From assembly GCF_014836885.1 (NCBI RefSeq), contig NZ_JACSPY010000006.1, forward strand, positions 124,001-188,000: 64,000 nt of DNA, given 5' to 3'. The DNA comes from Brevibacterium gallinarum. Its GTDB lineage: Bacteria; Actinomycetota; Actinomycetes; Actinomycetales; Brevibacteriaceae. The notes below the pieces were generated by a model. The model did no database searches. It saw nothing but the letters and a program-made list of their open reading frames with translations, and was not told the DNA's origin. Of this stretch, positions 26,667-34,727 are shown piece after piece. Positions within the stretch are counted from its first letter, which is position 1. Each line of letters starts with the position of its first letter. The translations under genes and the position numbers were made by a program.

Positions 26667-26688
26667 GCTGACGGACCCCGGCGTCAGC
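26667..26688. terminator. Weak terminator-like hairpin
   Basis: GCTGACG (26667-26673) pairs with CGTCAGC (26682-26688). It lies between the convergent DUF1684 and SnoaL-like genes and has no T-tract. Confidence 0.35.
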
Positions 26689-26743
26689 GGTTGACCAACA
26701 GGTGGAATCGCAGTGGATCGCTGGGCCGGGCCCTGAGATGCCG

Positions 26744-27148
26744 TCAGGGGTCTGGTTCTACTCCTGCACAAGAACGGTTCTGCTCCTGCACAGGAACGGG
26801 TGTCTGCTGGTAGAGCGCGAGTCGCCACGCGCCGTCGCATCGGGTGTAGACACTGGACATCAGCGCGATGAAGCCGGGCTCGTCCTGAGCGCGGTAGGCG
26901 CAGCCGGTGTAGACGAGGATCGCGTGATCGTCGCTGAGTGAGAGGAGTCTCGCGTCGGTGATGTCGTAGGTTCGCCACGGCGGCGCATCGTTCAGGGAGT
27001 CGATGACCGCCTGCCGGTCGAGGATCTGGCCGTGGGCGAGGACCATGACGCCGTCGCTGGTCATGATCTGTCCGTAGAAGTCCGCGCCATTGCTCTCGCA
27101 GAGGGACTTCCATCCCTGGTGCTCGAGTTCGAGCAGTTCGCTGAGCAT
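26744..27148 (-). CDS. SnoaL-like / DUF4440 (NTF2-fold) protein
   Basis: A 134-residue cytoplasmic protein of the NTF2-like fold. The N-terminal helix LLELEHQGWKSLCESNGADF is followed by DGVMVLAHGQ, RQAVIDSLNDAPPWRTY and later beta strands with VYTGCAYRA and SSVYTRCDGAWRLALYQQTP, the classic SnoaL/DUF4440 pattern. Members serve as small enzymes or binding proteins; the ligand is unknown. ATG 27148 has AAGGAG at nine bases; the longer open frame upstream is low-complexity intergenic sequence. It lies downstream of the M13 peptidase gene but a strong hairpin separates them. Confidence 0.8.
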   Translation of the reverse strand: MLSELLELEHQGWKSLCESNGADFYGQIMTSDGVMVLAHGQILDRQAVIDSLNDAPPWRTYDITDARLLSLSDDHAILVYTGCAYRAQDEPGFIALMSSVYTRCDGAWRLALYQQTPVPVQEQNRSCAGVEPDP

Positions 27149-27191
27149 GACGGCAGGCTCCTTCGCTTCGCGGAGTTCCAGCCTACCGCCG

Positions 27192-27255
27192 GATGGTGCG
27201 ACAGAACGATGTCGTGACAGACCGATGGTGCGACAGAACGATGACGCGACAGAAC
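27192..27255. repeat. Four 16-nt tandem repeats upstream of the SnoaL-like gene
   Basis: Units at 27192, 27208, 27224 and 27240, consensus GATGGTGCGACAGAAC; copy 2 carries three or four changes. They lie 44 to 107 bases before the SnoaL-like start codon, a promoter-proximal position, and run directly into the hairpin at 27248. Confidence 0.85.
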
Positions 27256-27286
27256 CCGGCCCGCGAATCGCGGATCGGGTTCTGTC
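27248..27286 (-). terminator. Strong two-part hairpin downstream of the M13 peptidase
   Basis: GACAGAACCCG (27248-27258) pairs perfectly with CGGGTTCTGTC (27276-27286); inside it CCGCG and CGCGG pair around AAT. The outer arm reuses the ACAGAAC core of the 16-nt repeats. It probably ends the leftward M13 peptidase transcript. Confidence 0.6.
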
Positions 27287-27303
27287 GGGTTCGAGGTCAG
27301 CAG

Positions 27304-27390
27304 CCTGCGGCCGCCTGACGCGCAGCTTCTGGCAGCCTGACGCACAACCTGCGGCCGCCTGGCGCGCAGCCTCCGGCAGCCTGCGGCAGC
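27304..27390. repeat. Imperfect 44-nt direct repeat
   Basis: A unit beginning CCTGCGGCCGCCTGACGCGC at 27304-27347 recurs imperfectly from 27348 (CCTGCGGCCGCCTGGCGCGC). It lies between the M13 peptidase stop and the hairpin at 27248-27286, in non-coding DNA. Confidence 0.65.
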
Positions 27391-27431
27391 CTTCGGGAGC
27401 CTGCGGCGCCGGCGCAGCCGCAGGCACAGAC

Positions 27432-29390
27432 TCACACCCAGATGTGGACGCGCTCCTCCGGCGGCAGGTACATCGGGTCGCCATCGCTGACGTCGAAGGC
27501 CTCGGCGAAGGCGTCGATGTTCTTGACCACCTGGTTGCAGCGGAACTCCTCGGGCGAGTGCGGGTCGACGCTGAGCCGGCGCAGCCGCTCCTCCTTGCGC
27601 ATCTTGATCCGCCAGGCCTTCGCCCAGGCGTAGAAGAACTGCTGCTTCTCCTCAGTCGTGACCTCGCGGCCCTCGTCGGCTGCGGCGATCGTCAGTGCCT
27701 TGTACGCGATCGACAGCCCGCCGACGTCGCCGATGTTCTCACCGATCGTCAGCGCTCCGTTGACGGTGTGCTTGGATTCGAAGCCGGCCGGGACGAGCAC
27801 ATCGAACTGGTCGATGAGGGAGCGGGTGCGCTCGTCGAAGCGCTGCCGGTCTTCAGCGGTCCACCAGTCGACGAGGTTGCCGGTGCCGTCGTAGCGGGAG
27901 CCCTGGTCGTCGAAGCCGTGGCCGATCTCGTGGCCGATGACCGCGCCGATCGCTCCGAAGTTCACAGCATCCGGGGCGTCGACGTCGAAGAACGGCGGCT
28001 GCAGGATCGCAGCAGGGAAGACGATTTCGTTCATCACCGGGTGGTAGTAGGCGTTGACCGTCTGCGGAGTCATGAGCCACTCATTGCGGTCGATCTCCTC
28101 ACCGATCCGTCCGACGTGCCGGTCGTGCTCAGCCTCGGCGGAACGGCGGATGTTGCCGAACAGGTCATCGGCGCGGATCTCAGCCGGGTACTCCCGCCAC
28201 ACATCCGGGTAGCCGACCTTCGGCGTGAATTGCGAGAGCTTCGTCAGCGCCCGCCCCTTCGTCTCCTCACCCATCCAGTCGAGGCTCGTGATCGAGGACT
28301 CGTAAGCGCGGATGAGCTTGTCGACCAGTTCGCCGATCGCCTCCTTCGCCTCCGGTGGGAACTCCTGGGCGACGTAGAGCTTGCCGACAGCCTCACCGAG
28401 CAGCCCCTCCACGAGGCTGACGGCGCGCTTCCAGCGCTCGCGCAGCTGCGGGGTGCCCGAGAGCGTCCGGCCGAAGAAGTCGAAGTTCTCCTCGACGATC
28501 TCATCGCCCAGCACACTGGCTGAGGCGTTGAGCAGGGCGAACATCATCCAGCCGCGCAGCACCCCGACGGGCGTGTCGGCCCACACCTGGCCGGCGCCGG
28601 TGAGGAAGGAGGGCTGGCTGACGATGAGGTAGTCGGCGTGCTCGATGCCGGCTCCAGCCCGCCATGCGTCGAGGTCGAAGCCGCGGACGAGGTCGGCGAC
28701 CTCGGGCACGGTGAACCGGTTGTAGGTCTTCTCCGCATCACGGCTGGTGACCCGGTCCCAATGGTGTTCGGCGATGGCGGTCTCGAAGGCGAGGATCTTC
28801 TCGGCCAGTTCCTCACCGGTCATCCCGGTGTGCTCCTGGAGGCCTGCCAGCTGCGACATCTTCGCGATGTGGGCGCGGAACTTCTCACGCAGCTCTGCGT
28901 TGTCCTCACCGCGGTAGTAGGACTCATCGGGCAGGTGCAGGCCCGACTGCACGATGTACATCGCGTAGACGTCGGAGTCCTTGGCATCGGCGCTGACGAA
29001 CCCGCCGAGCAGTCCGCCGCAGCCCTCGCGGTCGAGTTCGCCCATGAGGCGGGCGAGCTCGCTATGATCGGCTGCGGCCTTGACCCGCTCGAATCCCTCG
29101 GCAAGCGGGGTCACGCCGAGCTCGTTGATCCGCTCGGTGTCCATGAACGACGTGAACAGGTCGGCGATCTTCGCCTCTTCGCTGCCCGGAGCGGGAGAGG
29201 CGTCGGCGAGCCCGGTGATGAGGTCGCGGACCTTCTCCTCGGCGGCGTCGTAGAGTTCGCGCATCGCTCCGTCGCCGGCGCGGTCGTCGGGAATCTCGAA
29301 CGAGTCGATCCAGGCGCCGTTGACATGGCGGAAGAGGTCGTGTGATGCAGCGACATCCGGGTCGCCGTGGGGCAGGGAGATCTCAGTCAT
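27432..29390 (-). CDS. pepO: M13-family (neprilysin/PepO-like) zinc metallopeptidase
   Basis: A 652-residue endopeptidase. The N-terminal domain has HDLFRHVNGAWIDSFEIPDD, typical of M13. The catalytic domain carries GHEIGHGFDDQG with zinc-binding H487 and H491 and catalytic E488, VNAYYHPVMNEIVFPAAILQ before it, and GENIGDVGG with the third ligand Glu. The C-terminus CNQVVKNIDAFAEAFDV...HIWV is characteristic, except that the usual terminal Trp is followed by Val. No signal peptide is visible, so it is probably cytoplasmic. Length matches the family. It appears to be transcribed alone. Confidence 0.95.
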   Translation of the reverse strand: MTEISLPHGDPDVAASHDLFRHVNGAWIDSFEIPDDRAGDGAMRELYDAAEEKVRDLITGLADASPAPGSEEAKIADLFTSFMDTERINELGVTPLAEGFERVKAAADHSELARLMGELDREGCGGLLGGFVSADAKDSDVYAMYIVQSGLHLPDESYYRGEDNAELREKFRAHIAKMSQLAGLQEHTGMTGEELAEKILAFETAIAEHHWDRVTSRDAEKTYNRFTVPEVADLVRGFDLDAWRAGAGIEHADYLIVSQPSFLTGAGQVWADTPVGVLRGWMMFALLNASASVLGDEIVEENFDFFGRTLSGTPQLRERWKRAVSLVEGLLGEAVGKLYVAQEFPPEAKEAIGELVDKLIRAYESSITSLDWMGEETKGRALTKLSQFTPKVGYPDVWREYPAEIRADDLFGNIRRSAEAEHDRHVGRIGEEIDRNEWLMTPQTVNAYYHPVMNEIVFPAAILQPPFFDVDAPDAVNFGAIGAVIGHEIGHGFDDQGSRYDGTGNLVDWWTAEDRQRFDERTRSLIDQFDVLVPAGFESKHTVNGALTIGENIGDVGGLSIAYKALTIAAADEGREVTTEEKQQFFYAWAKAWRIKMRKEERLRRLSVDPHSPEEFRCNQVVKNIDAFAEAFDVSDGDPMYLPPEERVHIWV

Positions 29391-29466
29391 AGTTCCAACC
29401 TATCGCCTGTGCGCCCGGTTGCGGTCGGCTGGGACTGGATTTCCCGCTCCCGAGGCGCCGGCTGGC

Positions 29467-29982
29467 TCATGGACGTGGGGCATCCCAGCCGCGTGCGCCC
29501 CGGATGAACGCCGCCTGCCCGGCGTGCTGGGCGGCATCGTCGATGATCGACACGAGCCGGACTCCGCGGGTGACCGGCTGGCCGTCGTAGCGGTCGATGA
29601 CGTCGTCGAGGTCAGCGGGAGCGAGCCCGCGCAGATAGGCGGCCATCTCGTTCTCGACAGCTGCCAGGTACTCGCCCAGCGCCTCCGGGTCGTCGATGCG
29701 GATTCCGGCGGCCTCGTCAGCGCTCTGCCCGAACCCGAACCCCTCGGCCGGCAGCCCGAGGCGAGCGTGGAAGGACTGCTCGGTCCACACCTCGGGCGCG
29801 GACGTCAGCGCTGCCAGCTGGACGTCGGCCTCGCGGCCGGTGTGCCACAGCAGCCAGGCGATCGAGTTCGTGCCGGGCACGAGGTGGGTGTTGAGGTCCT
29901 CGGTGCTGATCCCATCGAAGACCCGCCGGCAGACCTCGAAGGGGCGGGTGAGCATATCGGCGAGCACGGACACGGCATCCAT
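29467..29982 (-). CDS. DinB-like (DUF664, mycothiol transferase-type) protein
   Basis: A 171-residue four-helix protein of the DinB/DUF664 group, found widely in actinobacteria. Supporting blocks are NSIAWLLWHTGREADVQ (the first His of the metal site), LGLPAEGFGFGQSADEA and IIDDAAQHAGQAAFIRGARG (second His-containing helix). Some relatives are mycothiol-dependent transferases or isomerases; that activity is not shown for this gene. ATG 29982 has a near-perfect AAGGAGGAT at good spacing, so the longer frame is rejected. It is divergent from the phosphatase gene. Confidence 0.87.
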   Translation of the reverse strand: MDAVSVLADMLTRPFEVCRRVFDGISTEDLNTHLVPGTNSIAWLLWHTGREADVQLAALTSAPEVWTEQSFHARLGLPAEGFGFGQSADEAAGIRIDDPEALGEYLAAVENEMAAYLRGLAPADLDDVIDRYDGQPVTRGVRLVSIIDDAAQHAGQAAFIRGARGWDAPRP

Positions 29983-30077
29983 CGGATCCTCCTTCGACCA
30001 GGGGCTGGCACCAGTTCTTCTGAGTCTATGCGCCGGGGCGGACAACCGGCAGGGGACAGGTCGCTAGAGTGGAGGCG

Positions 30078-30632
30078 ATGACCGAGACGGGAGGATCCAT
30101 GAGCGCACAGGCAGACAGCACGCAGGACAGGCAGGGCAGCCAGACCGGTGAGGTGAGCATCGTGTTCGTGTGCACCGGCAACATCTGCCGCTCGGCGATG
30201 GCCGAGCGGATCGCAGCCGCCGAGCTGTCCGATCTGCCGCTGCACATCGACTCGGCTGGGATCAGCGACGAGGAGCACGGCAACCCGATCGACCCGCGGG
30301 CCGTCCGCGTGCTGAGCGAGCGCGGCTACGACACGGCAGGCCACGCCGCCCGCCAGCTCACCGCCGACTGGCTGGCCTCCCGCGACATCGCGATCGTCAT
30401 GACCGAACGCCACCGGCAGGCCACCGAACGGCTGCTGGAATCCGTGCCCGAGGCCGACCGCCCCGAGGTGCGGATGCTCAGGTCCTATGACCCGGCCTGC
30501 GCCGGCCGGACCGGCGACGACCTCGACGTGTTCGACCCGTGGTACGGCGACCAGGACGGGTTCTACGAGACCTTCGACATGATCACCGCCGCCCTTCCGG
30601 GCATCCGCGAGGCCGTCGCATCACGCCGCTGA
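30078..30632 (+). CDS. Low-molecular-weight protein-tyrosine phosphatase
   Basis: A 184-residue cytoplasmic phosphatase. The signature C-x5-R is CTGNICRS with nucleophile C32, and the general-acid loop is DVFDPWYGD near residue 155, both at expected places. TAGAGT at 30065-30070 is a good -10 whose start site would coincide with ATG 30078, suggesting a leaderless mRNA; a second ATG at 30099 has GGGAGGAT just before it and could be used instead, giving 177 residues. The substrate may be a tyrosine-phosphorylated protein or a small arsenate-like ligand; the sequence favours LMW-PTP over arsenate reductase. Confidence 0.92.
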   Translation: MTETGGSMSAQADSTQDRQGSQTGEVSIVFVCTGNICRSAMAERIAAAELSDLPLHIDSAGISDEEHGNPIDPRAVRVLSERGYDTAGHAARQLTADWLASRDIAIVMTERHRQATERLLESVPEADRPEVRMLRSYDPACAGRTGDDLDVFDPWYGDQDGFYETFDMITAALPGIREAVASRR

Positions 30633-30732
30633 TCGTAGCCAAGTCGTAATGGACCCCGCCCCCATATGCAGGCAGCGGCCAGGTCGATGGTGGATAATGA
30701 GGGCGCGAGTCCGCCCTGATTGGAGTATCCCT

Positions 30733-31404
30733 TTGACTATCCGCACCTTCTCGACTTCCCTGCTGGCGATCGTCGCGGCTGTGGCCCTGGGCTTCACGCT
30801 GCTCTGGTCAGCCCCCGCCAGCGCCCACGACCGCCTCGTCAGCTCGAACCCGGAGCATGGTGAGGAACTCGACGAGCAGCCGGACTGGCTGGAGATGGAG
30901 TTCTCCGGCCAGCTGCAGCAGGTCGGCGCTGAGATCAAGGTGATGCACGACGGAACCGACGTCTCCGCCGGTGAGATCACCATCGAGAACCGCACCCTGA
31001 AGTCGGCGCTGCCCGATGACCTCAAGCCCGGTGCGTACACCGTCAACTGGCGCGTCGTCTCCGAAGACGGCCACCCCATCAGCGGCTCCTTCGACTTCAC
31101 CCTCAAGGACGACGGCTCCGGCGGCGGCGAGGCCCAGTCCGGTGAGGCGACCGAGGGCGCCGGTGCCGGTGAGGAATCCGCTGGACTCGGCGGCTCAGCC
31201 GTCGACGCCCCGGACCGTGAGTCCCAGGACCGCGGCGAGCTCACCAGCGATGAGGCCGGCGGCATGTCCATGCCGATGATGATCCTGCTCGGCATCGGCG
31301 GCCTGGCTGTCCTCGCCCTCGTGGTGCTGCTGCTCATGCGCAAGCGCCAGGGCCTGCCCGGCACCGAAGGCGACGACCCGAAGGGTCCTGCCCCGCGCAG
31401 CTGA
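30733..31404 (+). CDS. CopC-domain copper-resistance protein with C-terminal membrane anchor
   Basis: A 223-residue protein. An N-terminal signal peptide ends in ASA, leaving His as the first mature residue (HDRLVSSNPEHGEELDE), the copper-brace His used by CopC proteins. The CopC beta-sandwich continues to about residue 125 with MEFSGQLQQVG and WRVVSEDGHPISGSFDF. A Gly/Glu/Ser-rich stalk follows, then a helix (MPMMILLGIGGLAVLALVVL) and a basic tail, so it sits on the outer face of the membrane. The start is TTG 30733, chosen for GGAG upstream and the length of the signal peptide; ATG 30697 is possible. It is expected to handle periplasm-side copper. No CopD partner is adjacent. Confidence 0.88.
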   Translation: MTIRTFSTSLLAIVAAVALGFTLLWSAPASAHDRLVSSNPEHGEELDEQPDWLEMEFSGQLQQVGAEIKVMHDGTDVSAGEITIENRTLKSALPDDLKPGAYTVNWRVVSEDGHPISGSFDFTLKDDGSGGGEAQSGEATEGAGAGEESAGLGGSAVDAPDRESQDRGELTSDEAGGMSMPMMILLGIGGLAVLALVVLLLMRKRQGLPGTEGDDPKGPAPRS

Positions 31405-31422
31405 TCGCCTGACCTGGCATCG

Positions 31423-31468
31423 GATCCCCGGTCGAGGGGTGCGCCCGCACCCGCCTCGGCCGGGGATC
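31423..31468 (+). terminator. Terminator hairpin after the CopC gene
   Basis: GATCCCCGGTCGAGG (31423-31437) pairs with CCTCGGCCGGGGATC (31454-31468) with one G-U. An inner GGTGCG/CGCACC stem extends it. TGTTCT follows. Confidence 0.75.
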
Positions 31469-31491
31469 TGTTCTCGAGAGGTCGGTCATGT

Positions 31492-31571
31492 GGGGCCGCG
31501 CCCGAGGTGCAGGTCGGCTCTGCGGGGCCGTGCCCGAGGTGCAGGTCGGCTCTGCTGGGCCATGCCCGAGG
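31492..31571. repeat. 32-nt tandem repeat, intergenic
   Basis: GGGGCCG(C/T)GCCCGAGGTG... repeats at 31492-31523 and 31524-31555, with a partial copy to 31571. It lies between the CopC terminator and the FAD monooxygenase stop. There are no spacers, so it is not CRISPR-like. Confidence 0.8.
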
Positions 31572-31597
31572 CGGGGGCCGCGTGAGGGCGGTGCGCG

Positions 31598-32746
31598 TCA
31601 GGCTGGGGGCTGCCAGTCCTGCAGTGCGTCCAGCTGCCGGCGCAGGACGGATGCGGGAATGAGGTGCATGAGCCGATCGCGCAGTCGGCTCAGCTGTGGG
31701 CCGGGGCGGTGGGCGATCTGACCGACCAGCCGCGAACGGGCGGCGACCTGCTGAGTGCGCGGGCGGCGCAGCGCGTCATAGCGGTCGAGGGCGACGATGA
31801 GCCGGCCGGTGTCGTGCGCGTCGGCTGCGGTGAGCGGGGCGAGCAGCCGGGTGAGTGTTGCGGCGTCTTCGAGAGCCTGGTTGCCGCCCTGCCCGAGGTT
31901 GGGTGTCATCGCGTGGGCAGCATCGCCGAGGAGGACGATCCGGCCGCGCACAAAGGACGGCAGTCGCCCGGCGAGCTCCTCGATCGGCAGGTAGCTGATG
32001 GCGGCAGGGTTCGTGGCGGCGATGAGTCCGGGGATCGGAGCGTGCCAGTCGGCGAAGACCGCAGCGACCGCCTGACGGTCTGCCGAAAACCGCCGGCCGG
32101 CCGGGGCGCCGATGACGCCGAACCAGTACACGCGGCCATCACCGAGCGGGGCGAGCCCGAAGCGTGTGTCCACACCCCAGGTCTCACCGGCCTCGCCGTG
32201 CAGCTCAACGGGCTGCTGCGTGATCCCGCGCCAGGACCCATATCCGGCGTAGCGGATGCCGGGATCGGCAGGCCAGGCGGTGCGCACGGTGCTGCGCAGG
32301 CCGTCGGCGCCGATGATGACATCGAAGCGCTCATCCTCCCGGCCTGCAACACTGAGCGTCCCGTCGGGGGAGCAGCCGGTGACCGGGGCGCCGGAGCGAA
32401 CCGTGCCCGGTGCCAGCGCGGCGGTGAGCATCGCATGCAGGTCCGCGCGGTCGACGATGCGCAGCTGGGCGACGGCATCCATCGGGTAGACGCTCACCCA
32501 GCTGCCGTCGGGGCGACGCTGCTCGCCGGTCAGCTCGGCGGCCTGCGCGGTGCTGACCGCCCGGAAGTCCGCACCGAGGCCGAGCGCATCGAGGGCGCGC
32601 AGCCCATTGCCGAAGATCGACAGGCCCGACCCATGCGGACGCAGGTCGGCGGACTGTTCGACGACCGTCACCTCGGCGCCGGCACGCTGCAGTCCGACCG
32701 CGGCGGCCAGTCCGCCGATCCCCGACCCGACGACGGCGACCTTCAT
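31598..32746 (-). CDS. FAD-dependent monooxygenase (PHBH fold)
   Basis: A 382-residue flavoprotein of the aromatic hydroxylase family. Evidence is the N-terminal dinucleotide site VAVVGSGIGGLAAAVGLQ, FDVIIGADGLRS (the DG motif) and RIVLLGDAAHAMTPNLGQGG (the GD motif), in the right order. Such enzymes hydroxylate or oxidise aromatic or related substrates with NAD(P)H and oxygen; the substrate here is unknown. The length matches the family. It lies about 400 bases from the leftward MFS gene upstream, a gap without another clear gene. Confidence 0.9.
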   Translation of the reverse strand: MKVAVVGSGIGGLAAAVGLQRAGAEVTVVEQSADLRPHGSGLSIFGNGLRALDALGLGADFRAVSTAQAAELTGEQRRPDGSWVSVYPMDAVAQLRIVDRADLHAMLTAALAPGTVRSGAPVTGCSPDGTLSVAGREDERFDVIIGADGLRSTVRTAWPADPGIRYAGYGSWRGITQQPVELHGEAGETWGVDTRFGLAPLGDGRVYWFGVIGAPAGRRFSADRQAVAAVFADWHAPIPGLIAATNPAAISYLPIEELAGRLPSFVRGRIVLLGDAAHAMTPNLGQGGNQALEDAATLTRLLAPLTAADAHDTGRLIVALDRYDALRRPRTQQVAARSRLVGQIAHRPGPQLSRLRDRLMHLIPASVLRRQLDALQDWQPPA

Positions 32747-33146
32747 GGCGAGATCAGCTCAGACAGGTCCCGGGCGGCGGATCCGGCAGGACGAAGGCAG
32801 CGGGGGCGGGAGTCGATGCGGCACGCCTGTGAGCAGGCGGCGCGGGCGAGGGCGCGGACCGGCAGAGGGCGCATGCTGATACGCTACCCGCCCAGCACTG
32901 GTTACTGAGAGGTAATGCGAATCTGGTGGACTCCGCCGTCCCAGTTCCCCGAGCCCGGCGACCCGGCCACCGCCTCGGGAGCGGTCATCGTCACCAGGCC
33001 AGCGCCATACGCTGGCGGAAAGTGAAATGCCATGGCAGCCACGCACTCTTTCAGCCTGGCCACCACGGCTGATCTACTATAACTGCCCAGTAATCATTTA
33101 TGCCAATCATTGAACGTCGAACCGGCAAGGGCCCGCACCTGCGTTT
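32747..33146. other. 400-bp gap without a convincing gene
   Basis: No conserved reading frame is visible. A small hairpin CCAGCG/CGCTGG lies at 32999-33015, and an unusually AT-rich stretch at about 33070-33115 contains possible leftward promoter elements (TTGGCA and TATAGT, spaced 19). A 36-codon plus-strand frame from 32915 begins with MRIWW but lacks a spaced ribosome site and was not called. Confidence 0.5.
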
Positions 33147-34409
33147 TCAGCTCTGAGCGGAAGCCGCATCGTCGTCGGTGATGGTGTTGATGACTGTGCG
33201 GTTCTGGCGCGCGGCATGGCTGCGCGTGGCCGGATCCATCTGCCGGTTGAACGCGATCGCGAGGACTGCGGCCAGGGTCGCGCAGACGGCCGGGAGGATG
33301 AGGGCGTTGCGTGCGCCGAGGGTGTCGATGATGACGCCGGAGACCGCCGATCCGATCGAGACGCCGAAGCCGAGCGCTGTGCCGATCCAGGCCAGCGCCT
33401 CGGTCAGCCGGTGCGGCGGGGCGAGCTCCTGGATGACGGAGGCGGCGGCGATGAGCGAGGGAGCCAGCGCCAGGCCGACGGCGAAGATCGTGAGCCCGAA
33501 GGTCAGCATCGAGCCTGCCAGCAGCATCGGCCAGGTGAGTGCGGCCAGGCATGTCAGTGCGATCGCCAGGCGGTGCTGGACGGGGGACTTCCAGGTGCGC
33601 ACGCCGTAGAGGATGCCGGCCAGCAGCGAGCCGAGCGCCATGGCGCTCACGAGCACGCCGGCCATCGGCTTGTGCCCGGATTCCTCTGCGAAGGCCACGG
33701 CGATGATGTCGAGGGCGCCGAAGTTCACGCCGAGCACGGCATGGGCGACGATGACCATGAAGATGCCGAGATTGGACAGCACCCTGCCCTTCGCCGCACC
33801 GCGCTGGCGGGGCTGCGGGACCGGTTCGGTGGACTTCTGGCTGTAGAACAGCGCTGAGCCGATGATCGTCGTGAGCATCGAGGCGATGATGCCGGCGGCT
33901 GGGTAGATGATGGTCGCCAGGAAGGTGACGATCATCGGGCCGGTGACGAAGAGCATCTCGTCGGCCACCGATTCCCAGCTGAAGGCGGTGTCGAGCTGTT
34001 TGCGGCTGGTCACGATCGCGTTCCAGCGGGCGCGCACGAGCGAGCCGAGCGAACCGACCGTCGCGCCGGAGATGCCGGCGAAGACGAAGACGAGGCCCAT
34101 CCACCAGCTCTGATAGACGGCGATGAGCAGCATGATGAGCCCGATGACGTGGATGACGACGACGGGCAGCATGATGCGCGCCTGGCCGTGGGCGTCGACG
34201 AGGCGGGCGATGATCGGGTTCGAGACTGCCTGGACGAGCATGAAGACCGCTGCGACCAGACCGGCGAGCGCGTACGATCCGAGCACACCCTGGATGAAGA
34301 GGACGATGCCGAGTCCGAGGATGGCGATGGGGAAGCGCGCGATGAGTCCCGCCAGCGAGAACTTCAATGCTCCGGGCAGGGAGAAGATCTCCTGATAGTT
34401 GCGGAACAT
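33147..34409 (-). CDS. Major facilitator superfamily transporter
   Basis: A 420-residue membrane protein of two six-helix halves. The first half has ARLVDAHGQARIMLP, the MFS loop 2-3 region, and FSWESVADEMLFVTGP, similar to the DELVF-GP stretch of the MFS protein at 23656. The second half has GVNFGALDIIAVAFAEESG and a late helix with GSAVSGVIIDTLGAR. The C-terminal 30 residues are hydrophilic. It looks like an efflux-type permease of the same subgroup as the other MFS gene; the substrate is unknown. It starts at ATG 34409 with no strong ribosome site. Confidence 0.88.
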   Translation of the reverse strand: MFRNYQEIFSLPGALKFSLAGLIARFPIAILGLGIVLFIQGVLGSYALAGLVAAVFMLVQAVSNPIIARLVDAHGQARIMLPVVVIHVIGLIMLLIAVYQSWWMGLVFVFAGISGATVGSLGSLVRARWNAIVTSRKQLDTAFSWESVADEMLFVTGPMIVTFLATIIYPAAGIIASMLTTIIGSALFYSQKSTEPVPQPRQRGAAKGRVLSNLGIFMVIVAHAVLGVNFGALDIIAVAFAEESGHKPMAGVLVSAMALGSLLAGILYGVRTWKSPVQHRLAIALTCLAALTWPMLLAGSMLTFGLTIFAVGLALAPSLIAAASVIQELAPPHRLTEALAWIGTALGFGVSIGSAVSGVIIDTLGARNALILPAVCATLAAVLAIAFNRQMDPATRSHAARQNRTVINTITDDDAASAQS

Positions 34410-34466
34410 CAGGACAGTCTATCCCGCACCCGCCTGCCGGCAGGCTCGATTCCGTGGTGTGATTGG

Positions 34467-34697
34467 TCACCGCGGCACCGATCCCGAGGCGGTGGATGCA
34501 CGGGAGCGGGCGCCTCGGTATCCGAATGCGGCGAGCAGTCCTTCCTGCAGTGTGAGCATGAAGCCGGGTCTGACTGCTCCGACGGGCCGGTCGTCGACGA
34601 GATCTTCGTCCCAGAGTTCGGTCAGGGAGTCGCACGTGACCCATCCGCGCACACATTCACCGTCCGGTACAGATATCACGGTCAGTGCTGCAGACAA
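34467..34697 (-). CDS. Possible small hypothetical protein (uncertain)
   Basis: A 76-codon frame starting at TTG 34697. It encodes an acidic stretch (SLTELWDEDLVDDRPVG) and then VRPGFMLTLQEGLLAAFGYR, which looks more protein-like than random GC-rich translation, but there is no ribosome site and no family I recognise. It occupies the 318-base gap between the MFS gene and phosphoglucomutase. It may instead be a remnant or untranslated sequence. Confidence 0.3.
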   Translation of the reverse strand: MSAALTVISVPDGECVRGWVTCDSLTELWDEDLVDDRPVGAVRPGFMLTLQEGLLAAFGYRGARSRASTASGSVPR

Positions 34698-34727
34698 GGC
34701 GGACGTCTGCGCTGTGCACGGGCGATC

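Noticed and set aside
25059-27113. 684-codon leftward frame over the DUF1684 gene
   Set aside because: No motifs, antisense to a recognisable protein, and runs through low-complexity intergenic sequence.
31492-31571. 32-nt repeats considered as a CRISPR array
   Set aside because: The copies are directly adjacent with no spacers and only two and a half units; no cas genes are near.
32915-33025. 36-codon frame beginning MRIWW considered as a tryptophan leader peptide
   Set aside because: No tryptophan-biosynthesis gene or attenuator hairpin follows; the next gene reads in the opposite direction.
34467-34697. Stronger claim that the 76-codon frame is a real gene
   Set aside because: TTG start without ribosome site and no family; kept only as a low-confidence feature.
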